20,783 bases of DNA. It comes from Opitutus sp. GAS368. GTDB taxonomy: Bacteria > Verrucomicrobiota > Verrucomicrobiae > Opitutales > UBA953. Where the stretch lies: the NCBI GenBank assembly GCA_943332745.1, contig CALQQQ010000001.1, positions 1-20,783 on the forward strand, read 5' to 3'. The translations under genes and the position numbers were made by a program. Positions 1 through 5,698 of this stretch are shown piece after piece. Under the pieces are notes generated by a model. The model was not told the origin of the DNA. It searched no databases and was given only the letters and a program-made list of their open reading frames with translations. How positions within the stretch are numbered: position 1 is the first letter of the stretch; the number at the start of each line of letters is the position of its first letter.

Positions 1-642
1 GACCTCGGCGACCACGCGGGCCTTGGAGCGCTGCGAGTGCGGGATGCCGTAGGCGGAGCGTTCTTCGCGGGCGTGCTCGGTGAGCTCGGCGGAGCAAGGG
101 CAGGCGGACGAGTAGACGAAGTCGAAGTGGACGTAGCGGCGGAGGCGGTCGAGGTCGTCGATGGTGCCCTCGAGGACCGCGCGGTAATACTGCCAGCCTT
201 CGAGGCCCGAACGCAGGGACTTTTGCAGGATTGGGTAACGCAGCTCGACCATGATGCGGGCGCGGCTGCAATCGAGGTCCTTCTTGTAGCGGATCAGCAC
301 CTCTTCGAGGAGCTCATGCGAGAGCACGCGATCCTTGAACTCGTAGAAGGTCCGCATGATGCGGGACATGTTGATCCCCTTGCGGTCGGCCGCGAGGGAC
401 ACCGAGCCGGTGACCGTGCACTCGAGCGTAATCGGCTTACCGTCACGGGTGGCGACCAGCATCGGCAGGCGGAAACCCGAGATGCCGACGTGCTGAATCG
501 GGACGTTGGCACCCTGAATCAGGGAGGCGTCCTTGTTCTGCATGTCCGGTAACGTCGCGCGGTACGCGTCATCGGCCCGGAAATTCCGGTCGTAGCGACG
601 GGAAAGATCCCGGCTGCGGGGCGGATGGTCGGCGCGACTCAT
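1..642 (-). CDS. folE2: GTP cyclohydrolase FolE2 (type IB), 3' end outside window
   Basis: FolE2 converts GTP to 7,8-dihydroneopterin triphosphate, the first step of folate and related pterin synthesis, in the cytoplasm. The first 214 residues are present and the reading frame runs open through the left edge, so the C-terminus is missing. Family motifs are visible: DMQN at 33-36, HVGISGF at 51-57, a KGINMSR block at 88-94, and the stretch SACPCSAELTEHA at 179-191. That stretch carries the conserved Cys expected to bind the metal or substrate, and it is followed by GIPHSQRS at 199-206. The ATG at 640-642 has no Shine-Dalgarno match, only a C/T-rich leader. It lies just downstream of a tRNA-Thr on the same strand. 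FolE2 is known as the less zinc-dependent alternative to FolE and is often zinc-regulated in other bacteria. No recognisable operator was seen here. Confidence 0.9.
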   Translation of the reverse strand, partial: MSRADHPPRSRDLSRRYDRNFRADDAYRATLPDMQNKDASLIQGANVPIQHVGISGFRLPMLVATRDGKPITLECTVTGSVSLAADRKGINMSRIMRTFYEFKDRVLSHELLEEVLIRYKKDLDCSRARIMVELRYPILQKSLRSGLEGWQYYRAVLEGTIDDLDRLRRYVHFDFVYSSACPCSAELTEHAREERSAYGIPHSQRSKARVVAEV

Positions 643-659
643 GGCGGGAAGGTTGGAGG

Positions 660-684
660 AAAAGCCCGGGTGGGCAAACGGGCT
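660..684 (-). terminator. Possible tRNA-Thr terminator / folE2 leader hairpin
   Basis: On the minus strand, downstream of the tRNA, AGCCCG (684-679) can pair with CGGGCT (668-663) across a 10-nt loop, followed by a short T run. It sits between the tRNA 3' end and the folE2 start, so it could end the tRNA transcript or act as a leader structure. The stem is short and the T tract is weak, so the call is tentative. Confidence 0.3.
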
Positions 685-706
685 GCTAGGAAATTGTCCC
701 CTGCGC

Positions 707-782
707 TGGAGCCACCTGCCGGATTTGAACCGGCGACATTCTCATTACGAATGAGATGCTCTACCAGCTGAGCTAAGGTGGC
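707..782 (-). tRNA. tRNA-Thr (anticodon CGU), CCA encoded
   Basis: The minus strand folds as a full cloverleaf. The acceptor stem is GCCACCT/AGGTGGC. The D arm is GCTC/GAGC around AGCTGGTA. The anticodon stem is TCTCA/TGAGA with loop TTCGTAA, giving anticodon CGT, which reads ACG (threonine). The variable loop has 5 nt, and the T arm is GCCGG/CCGGC around TTCAAAT. Discriminator T is followed by an encoded CCA at 709-707. The total is 76 nt. Confidence 0.97.
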
Positions 783-798
783 GTCGCAGAGGAACGAT

Positions 799-827
799 GA
801 ACATGTGGAGCCCGGGGCGAAAATCAA
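799..827 (-). promoter_or_regulatory. Possible promoter of tRNA-Thr
   Basis: On the minus strand TTGATT (827-822) and ATGTTC (804-799) are separated by 17 nt and lie 16 nt upstream of the tRNA 5' end. The spacing suits a housekeeping sigma promoter, but the -10 match is poor. Confidence 0.25.
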
Positions 828-892
828 GCCTTGGCGATGCGGGAATGCCCTCGCCAGCCCCCGTACTTACCGCAAATTAGCGGGAAAGCCCC

Positions 893-1999
893 ATGCGAGC
901 CGCCATAATCGCCCGCCAGTTCGACGTCCAGGGAAGGCTCGTGACTGTCGAGCCCTACGGCTCGGGCAACGTTAACGACACCTATCTGGCGGTTTTCCGC
1001 ACCACCTTTTCAGAGCAGCGCTTCATCGTGCAGCGCATCCGCAAGTCGGTGTTCCCGCAGCCGGAAGTGATCATGCAGAACATGCGCGTGCTCACGGACC
1101 ACTGTCACGCGAAGCTTGAGGCCGCGACCGAAGGGGCGGACCGTATTTGGCAGCTCCCGAAGATCATCCAGACGAAGACCGGCGAGGACTGGGTGACGGA
1201 CGCCGACGGCGACCTCTGGCGCGCCATCTCCCAGATCGCCAGCGCACACGCGTACGAAAAAGTGCGCAATCCAGAACACGCCCACGAAGCCGGCATCGTG
1301 CTGGGCCACTTCCACCGCATGGTCAGCGACCTACCCGCCGAAAAGCTCGGGTACGCCCTACCCGGCTTCCACGTTACGCCCGGCTACCTCGCCAAGATGG
1401 ACGCAGCGCTCGCAACCCCCGGAGGCCAGGAACTCCTCAACGCCTCGCAAGAGGCCAAGCGGGCCGTCCGCTTCGTCGAGACGCGCCGCGCCCGCTGTTC
1501 CGTGCTCGAGGACGCGTGCACCCGCGGCGACCTAGGCCTGCGCACCACACACGGGGACCCGAAGGTCGGCAACATCATGATCGACGAGGCCACCGGCCGC
1601 GGTACGTGCATCGTCGACCTCGATACGGTGCAGCCCGGGCTGGTCCATTATGACATCGGCGATGCCATGCGCTCCGTGTGTAATCCCGCGGGCGAAGACG
1701 CCTCCGAACTCGGAGCCGTCATCTTCGACCTCGAGCTTTTCAGCATGATTTACAGGGGTTATCAGGCCCATGCGAAGGACTTCCTCAGTCAGGCTGACCA
1801 CCGGCATCTCTTCGATTGCATCCACTTGATCCCACTCGAACTCGGCATCCGCTTCCTCGCGGACCATCTCGCCGGCGACGTCTACTTCAAGGTCCGTTAT
1901 CCCGGACACAACCTACGGCGCGCGCTAGTGCAGTTCAAGTTGGCCGAGAGCATCGAAGCCCGCGAGCCATCCATCCGCAAGGTGCTCGGCGAATCCTAA
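893..1999 (+). CDS. Aminoglycoside phosphotransferase-fold sugar kinase, NahK-like
   Basis: A 368-residue cytoplasmic kinase of the APH/choline-kinase fold. Its length and motifs resemble N-acetylhexosamine 1-kinase (NahK/LnpB, about 360 aa), which phosphorylates GlcNAc/GalNAc at C1. Visible motifs are the nucleotide-loop equivalent GSGNVNDTYL at 23-32, a family-typical IVQRIRKSVFPQPEVIMQN block at 45-63, the catalytic loop HGDPKVGN at 220-227 with catalytic Asp222, and the metal-binding IVDLDTVQPG at 240-249. The family is seen directly in the motifs. The exact sugar is inference, and another small hydroxylated substrate is possible. The ATG at 893 follows a GGGAAAG stretch, a poor Shine-Dalgarno. 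Its stop overlaps the next gene's start (TAATG), so the two are probably translationally coupled. Confidence 0.8.
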   Translation: MRAAIIARQFDVQGRLVTVEPYGSGNVNDTYLAVFRTTFSEQRFIVQRIRKSVFPQPEVIMQNMRVLTDHCHAKLEAATEGADRIWQLPKIIQTKTGEDWVTDADGDLWRAISQIASAHAYEKVRNPEHAHEAGIVLGHFHRMVSDLPAEKLGYALPGFHVTPGYLAKMDAALATPGGQELLNASQEAKRAVRFVETRRARCSVLEDACTRGDLGLRTTHGDPKVGNIMIDEATGRGTCIVDLDTVQPGLVHYDIGDAMRSVCNPAGEDASELGAVIFDLELFSMIYRGYQAHAKDFLSQADHRHLFDCIHLIPLELGIRFLADHLAGDVYFKVRYPGHNLRRALVQFKLAESIEAREPSIRKVLGES

Positions 2000-2817
2000 T
2001 GGCGGCCGAAGTCCCCACCCTCTCCGTGACCCTGTGGGTCGCTCTCGCCTTCCTCGCACTGCTGATGATCCGCGGAGCCTGGCGGGGCTATCGACGCGGC
2101 CCGATGCGCCAGCTCGCCGGGCCTGTGGCACTCGCGACTGGCCAGCTCGTCGGCTGGCTCTTTGGCTCGGACCTTGGTCAGGCCTGCCTCCAAGGAACCT
2201 CCTACCCCTGGATCCTCCGTGGTATCACCGGCGTGCTCGTGCTGAGTTGCCTAGCCGGCTTGCTCTGCTATGCGATCTTCTGGCGCCTCGGCCGGCTGCC
2301 CGAGGGACAGAAAGAAGCCGAAAGTCCCGTCCTCGGTTCCCTTGTCGGCTGCTGGACTGGCGCCCTTTACTTCCTCATCCTGATTGCCGTCCTTGCGACC
2401 GTCGCCTCGGTCTATGACCTTTTTGAGAAGCCTGGCGCGAGCCGACATCACTGGACCGTCGACATCCGTAACGACCTCGCCGCCACCTCTATCACCTCCG
2501 ACCTCAAGGGGTGGTCGCCCATCCCCGACAAGCAACGCACCCTGATTCGCCAGACCCGCCGGCTCATGGCAGAGCCCGAAGCCAGACGGAGGCTCATGGC
2601 TCAACCGGAAATCAGGGCTCTGGCTGCCCACCCTACCCTTTATCAGGCCTGGGAAGATAAAAATGTACGTGAGTTGTTGAACAACAGTGACTTAACTGGA
2701 TTCATCGACCATCCTAAGGTCCGCGCGGTCTTGGCCGACGAACAATTGCAAAAAGAGGCCGAAAAGGTCGATTTAGCCAAAATTATTGATCGTTCTCTGC
2801 AGGGAGCGAAAAAGTAA
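1999..2817 (+). CDS. cvpA: CvpA-family membrane protein with C-terminal short repeats
   Basis: 272 residues with about four hydrophobic segments (roughly 10-25, 40-56, 72-95 and 112-136), and a Gly/Arg-rich first loop (RGAWRGYRRGPMRQ) typical of CvpA/colicin V production proteins of the inner membrane. The molecular role of this family is poorly defined. After the membrane part comes a charged helical tail (about 150-272) containing a 10-residue imperfect repeat: RLMAEPEARR, then RLMAQPEIRA, then a more diverged LAAHP copy. The start was chosen at the ATG overlapping the upstream stop. A longer in-frame extension back to 1816 would lie inside the kinase gene and lacks family similarity. Base composition becomes more A/T-rich in the last 60 codons than in neighbouring genes. 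Confidence 0.75.
   Translation: MAAEVPTLSVTLWVALAFLALLMIRGAWRGYRRGPMRQLAGPVALATGQLVGWLFGSDLGQACLQGTSYPWILRGITGVLVLSCLAGLLCYAIFWRLGRLPEGQKEAESPVLGSLVGCWTGALYFLILIAVLATVASVYDLFEKPGASRHHWTVDIRNDLAATSITSDLKGWSPIPDKQRTLIRQTRRLMAEPEARRRLMAQPEIRALAAHPTLYQAWEDKNVRELLNNSDLTGFIDHPKVRAVLADEQLQKEAEKVDLAKIIDRSLQGAKK
2561..2650 (+). repeat. 30-bp imperfect tandem repeat in cvpA
   Basis: Two adjacent 30-nt units (2561-2590 and 2591-2620) both begin GGCTCATGGC and encode RLMAEPEARR and RLMAQPEIRA. A third, diverged unit follows to 2650. The repeats keep the frame and give a helical Leu-x-x-x-Pro-Glu pattern. Confidence 0.6.
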
Positions 2818-2886
2818 CCTCTAGGTATATTTTTTGGTAGTCCAAGGGTCTGGCTTCCGTATGTTGGAACATCCCTCCCCACTCAC
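2818..2886 (+). promoter_or_regulatory. A/T-rich leader upstream of the paralog pair
   Basis: This 69-nt gap holds an A/T-rich stretch with a TATATT hexamer (2826-2831) that could be a -10 element, though no matching -35 was found 16-18 nt upstream. It also holds a 12-bp palindrome, ATGTT-GG-AACAT (2861-2872), 14 nt before the start codon. The leader before the ATG is C-rich without a Shine-Dalgarno. A promoter here is plausible but unproven; the pair could also be read through from cvpA. Confidence 0.3.
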
Positions 2887-3720
2887 ATGAACAAGTTCTC
2901 GTTCCTCCTGGCTGCCCTCTGCGTCTCCCTGAATGCTCAGGAAGCCAAGCCCGCCGAAACCAAGGCCGCTGCTCCCGCCCCCGAGGTCAAGCTCGCTGGC
3001 AGCGCCAAGTCTGAACCCAAGACCTACTTAGCCGAAGTCTGGAACGGCAAGACCATCGCCGAATGCCTCACCTTCCAAAAGAATGTCCAAGTCCTCGGCC
3101 AGCAGGTCGAAGAACTCAAGCGACTCCAAGTCTTCCTCGAGAACGCCCTCACCACCCCGGAGAAAGAAGCCCGCGGACATGAAATCGCCGCCAAGCAGGC
3201 CAAGCTCAAAGGCGACAACGAATCCATGGGCAAGCTCTACAACGGCTTCAGCATCGAGCGCCCGTACCAGCTCTCCTTCACCAAGGCCGTGATCGCCACC
3301 CCGATCTCCAACGAGGAATTCACCAAGCTCTCCAGCGCCAAGGACTTCAAGCCGGACACCATCATCTCGAACGGCGAGAAGAAGTTCCAGATCCGCGACA
3401 CCATCAGTGGCCAGGGCGAGGTCGAGACCTTCGGTCTCTCGCTTAAGCGTATCACCGATGCCAAAACCCAGCTCCAGCAGCTCATCGACCTCCAGCCCAA
3501 GCTGACCAAGGACGACGACAAGAAGAAGGTCGAGAAGGCCATCAAGGAGATCCAGGACGACCTCACCAAGAGCCTCGGCGAGTTCAAGCAGTCCCGCGGT
3601 TTCGACTTTAACGCCGAAGCCATCACGCTTCCGGCCGAAGCCAAGCTCGCCGTCCAGATCACCGAAGAAGAAAAGAAAGCCATCGAGGCCAAGAGCGCCC
3701 CCGCGGGCGACAAGAAGTAA
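2887..3720 (+). CDS. Exported protein of unknown function, paralog 1
   Basis: I do not recognise a family. The 277-residue product begins with a short signal peptide (MNKFSFLLAALCVSLNAQ, likely cleaved near residue 18), then an Ala/Pro/Lys linker to about 45, then a mostly helical domain to about 260 and a Lys-rich tail. It is clearly homologous to the next gene. Shared landmarks are ALTTPEKEA (ALTTTEKDA in the partner), a Lys-Leu/Val-Tyr-Gly/Asn-Gly/Phe turn, DFK followed by a Gly-x-x-Lys pattern, a central predicted coiled coil rich in Gln/Leu/Lys, and a closing AKLAVQIT (AKFWVALT in the partner). The expected location is the periplasm or cell envelope. The start was chosen because it gives the signal peptide. 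The 3' end is separated from the paralog by 39 nt in the same frame. Confidence 0.8.
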   Translation: MNKFSFLLAALCVSLNAQEAKPAETKAAAPAPEVKLAGSAKSEPKTYLAEVWNGKTIAECLTFQKNVQVLGQQVEELKRLQVFLENALTTPEKEARGHEIAAKQAKLKGDNESMGKLYNGFSIERPYQLSFTKAVIATPISNEEFTKLSSAKDFKPDTIISNGEKKFQIRDTISGQGEVETFGLSLKRITDAKTQLQQLIDLQPKLTKDDDKKKVEKAIKEIQDDLTKSLGEFKQSRGFDFNAEAITLPAEAKLAVQITEEEKKAIEAKSAPAGDKK

Positions 3721-3759
3721 ACCCTCACCCTTACCCCAACCCCAAAACCTACCCCTAAC
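3721..3759 (-). other. G-quadruplex-forming motif on template strand; in-frame Thr/Pro linker on coding strand
   Basis: The minus strand reads GGGG-TT-GGGG-TAA-GGG-TGA-GGG, four G runs with loops of 2-3 nt, plus a further GGGG and GG nearby, which meets the usual G-quadruplex pattern. The coding strand is correspondingly C-rich and has no Shine-Dalgarno. It is also an open stretch of 13 codons (TLTLTPTPKPTPN) in frame with both flanking paralogs. Confidence 0.75.
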
Positions 3760-4581
3760 ATGCCCGCCACCGACACCCCGGAAGCCCCCAAAGTCGACGA
3801 AAACCTGCTCCAGCACGATAACAAGGTCTTCTTCAAGTTCGTCACCATCAGCCACCCTGAGACCCTCACCCGCTTCACCAATGACGTGAACGTCATGGTG
3901 GCTCAGGCCCAGAAGATCGTTGAGCTCAACCAGCGCATCCAGAGCGCCCTCACGACGACCGAGAAGGACGCCGTGACGAAGCTCCGCGAAACCGAACTGC
4001 TGGACTTCAACCAGAAGGACGCCGTGTTCGAGAAGGTCTACGGCTTCAAGATGGATACCGTCGCGATTCGCCCCCACTTCATCCAGAATCAGGCTATCCA
4101 GCTGATGTCCCCGGTCACCGACGAACAGATCGCCGAGCTCCGCAAGAGCCCCGATTTCAAGGAGAACGAAGTCGTCGCCCGCGGCAACCAGAAGATGATC
4201 CAGCTCTGCAAGATGACGGGCGAGCACATCCCGCTCTTCGAGCGTAACATCAATATCGTCCAGGCCCAGCAGAACGCCCTCCTCCAGCTCCGCGCCGCCG
4301 AGCAGACCGCCCCTGACGAAGCTGCCAAGAAGCGCGCCCAGGATGAAATCGCCAAGGTGACCGAAACCCTCACCCAGAACGCCGAACACATGGGTAAGAC
4401 CTACGGTATCTTCTCCAACAACATCGTCTTCGATGTACTGGAAGCCAAGTTCTGGGTCGCCCTGACGCAGGATGAAGTGAAGGCCTACGTCGAGAAGACC
4501 CACGGCGCTGCTCCAGCCGCCGCCGCTCCGATCGCCATCGAGGCCCCGAAGGTCGACAAGAAGGCCGACAAGAAGAACTAA
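3760..4581 (+). CDS. Protein of unknown function, paralog 2 (no signal peptide)
   Basis: 273 residues, with no family recognised. It aligns along nearly its whole length with the preceding gene, including the ALTTTEKDA segment, SPDFK followed by a Gly-x-Gln-Lys pattern, the Gln/Leu-rich central helices and the C-terminal AKFWVALTQDEV. It also ends in a Pro/Ala then Lys-rich tail, so it looks complete. Unlike its partner it starts MPATDTPEAPKVDEN and has no hydrophobic N-terminus, so as written it should be cytoplasmic. The reading frame continues upstream through 13 sense codons to the TAA of paralog 1, so a two-domain exported form would need only loss or read-through of that stop. An intrinsic terminator follows at once. 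The best guess is an ancient tandem duplication; the function is unknown. Confidence 0.75.
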   Translation: MPATDTPEAPKVDENLLQHDNKVFFKFVTISHPETLTRFTNDVNVMVAQAQKIVELNQRIQSALTTTEKDAVTKLRETELLDFNQKDAVFEKVYGFKMDTVAIRPHFIQNQAIQLMSPVTDEQIAELRKSPDFKENEVVARGNQKMIQLCKMTGEHIPLFERNINIVQAQQNALLQLRAAEQTAPDEAAKKRAQDEIAKVTETLTQNAEHMGKTYGIFSNNIVFDVLEAKFWVALTQDEVKAYVEKTHGAAPAAAAPIAIEAPKVDKKADKKN

Positions 4582-4604
4582 GCCTCGCGCTGATTCTTCC
4601 CGAC

Positions 4605-4636
4605 AAGGCCCGCCCTCACCGGTGGGCCTTTTTATT
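4605..4636 (+). terminator. Intrinsic terminator after the paralog pair
   Basis: AAGGCCCGCC (4605-4614) pairs with GGTGGGCCTT (4621-4630) over a 6-nt loop, with one G-U pair, and is followed by TTTATT. It ends plus-strand transcription and sits in the gap before the convergent exonuclease gene. The reverse direction lacks a T tract. Confidence 0.85.
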
Positions 4637-4638
4637 GC

Positions 4639-5607
4639 TCAGAAGAGCTCGCCCTGCCGGGAGTCGTCCGTTGGCTTGGCTTTCGGCTTCGGCACGTCGA
4701 CCGACTTCGGCGCTGGTTCCAGCGCGACTGAGGCCCGGCCGTGCTTCGTCTGATACCGACGCAGGGTCGAATGCATCTCCATCTCCGCCAAGAAAGACTC
4801 CACGGCGGCAACATCTTCACGCACCGGCTGGCCTGGCTCGAAATCGAAATCAGTCTGGAAGGTGACCAAGGTGAGGTTACCGCGAATCCGCTCGGCCTCC
4901 GCCTTCACTTGCTCGCGAAAACGCTCCGGCTGCAAAGTGTCCGCAGCTGCGAGCACGCCTTCGAGGTCGCCGTATTCGGTGAGCCACTTCACGGCGGTCT
5001 TAGGGCCCACGCCCTTAAGTCCAGGGATGTTATCAGCGGTGTCGCCGACCAAGGCGAGGTAGTCGGCAATGCGGGCCGGAGGTACGCCGAACTTCTCGGT
5101 CACGGCCGCCGAATCAAGCCGGCGCCAGCCCGCCGCCGGATTCGCCGTCGGCGGAGGCGCCAACTGGATGACTGGTCCGCCGACGCACTGACCGAAATCC
5201 TTATCCGCACTGACGATCACACACTCATCGCCGGAGGCCGCGAGGATGCGGACGGCGGTGGCGATGAGGTCGTCAGCCTCGACCCCACGCCGCTCGAAGA
5301 CCTGAAAGCCCAATAGCGCGGTCAGTCGCTTGATCTCGGGCAGCTGCTGGACGATCTCCTCCGGCGTGTCGTCTCGTTGAGCCTTGTACTCGGGCAAGAC
5401 GGCCAGGTGACGGTCGGAACCGCCGAGGTCGAAGAAGACCGCACAGCGATCGGGCTTCTCGCCATCACGGAGGTCCAGCAACGACTTCATCCAGCCGTGC
5501 AGGGCGCCGGTCGGAAACTGATCGGACTGCCGGCGGAGGTTGGAACGCTCCATCGCGAAGTGGCTCCGGAAAACCAGATTGAAGCCATCGATGAGCAGCC
5601 AGCGCAT
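4639..5607 (-). CDS. Free-standing 5'-3' exonuclease / flap endonuclease (PolA N-domain type)
   Basis: A 322-residue cytoplasmic nuclease like the N-terminal domain of DNA polymerase I, which removes RNA primers and 5' flaps. The fold markers run in order: LLIDGFNLVFRSHF at 4-17 with metal-ligand Asp7, FFDLGG at 58-63, EADD at 110-113, SADKD at 133-137, GDTADNIPG at 188-196, and a helix-hairpin-helix (LKGVGPKTA) at 197-205. The acidic metal ligands are all kept. After about 290 comes a Pro/Lys-rich flexible tail ending in QGELF at the last five residues, resembling the beta sliding clamp-binding pentapeptide. The start was set at the ATG giving MRWLLIDGFN. The upstream in-frame extension to 5781 is Arg/Ser/Pro-rich and crosses the terminator of the neighbouring operon. 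It is not fused to a polymerase. Confidence 0.88.
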   Translation of the reverse strand: MRWLLIDGFNLVFRSHFAMERSNLRRQSDQFPTGALHGWMKSLLDLRDGEKPDRCAVFFDLGGSDRHLAVLPEYKAQRDDTPEEIVQQLPEIKRLTALLGFQVFERRGVEADDLIATAVRILAASGDECVIVSADKDFGQCVGGPVIQLAPPPTANPAAGWRRLDSAAVTEKFGVPPARIADYLALVGDTADNIPGLKGVGPKTAVKWLTEYGDLEGVLAAADTLQPERFREQVKAEAERIRGNLTLVTFQTDFDFEPGQPVREDVAAVESFLAEMEMHSTLRRYQTKHGRASVALEPAPKSVDVPKPKAKPTDDSRQGELF

Positions 5608-5642
5608 ACCGGATTGTCGCCCCACCCTTCGGACGCATCGAG

Positions 5643-5674
5643 AAAAAAGCGGGCCCGCCGAATGGCGGGCCCGA
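5643..5674 (-). terminator. Strong intrinsic terminator of the pilus-like operon
   Basis: The minus-strand transcript forms a perfect 10-bp GC-rich stem (5664-5673 with 5650-5659) closed by a 4-nt loop and followed by GC then six T's. It lies 25 nt past the secretin stop codon and only about 36 nt before the exonuclease start codon. Confidence 0.92.
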
Positions 5675-5698
5675 GATGGCGAGAATCGCGGAGCGGGC

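Noticed and set aside
643..706. Zur-type operator in front of folE2, linking it to znuACB
   Set aside because: The palindrome seen at 13284-13304 has no counterpart here; only the weak tRNA/leader hairpin is present.
3028..4503. Long minus-strand open frame (491 codons) antisense to both paralogs
   Set aside because: Its product is a monotonous Leu/Gly/Glu/Asp/Val sequence produced by reading Lys/Glu/Asp/Leu-rich GC-biased codons backwards. The plus-strand genes have a signal peptide, mutual homology and a terminator.
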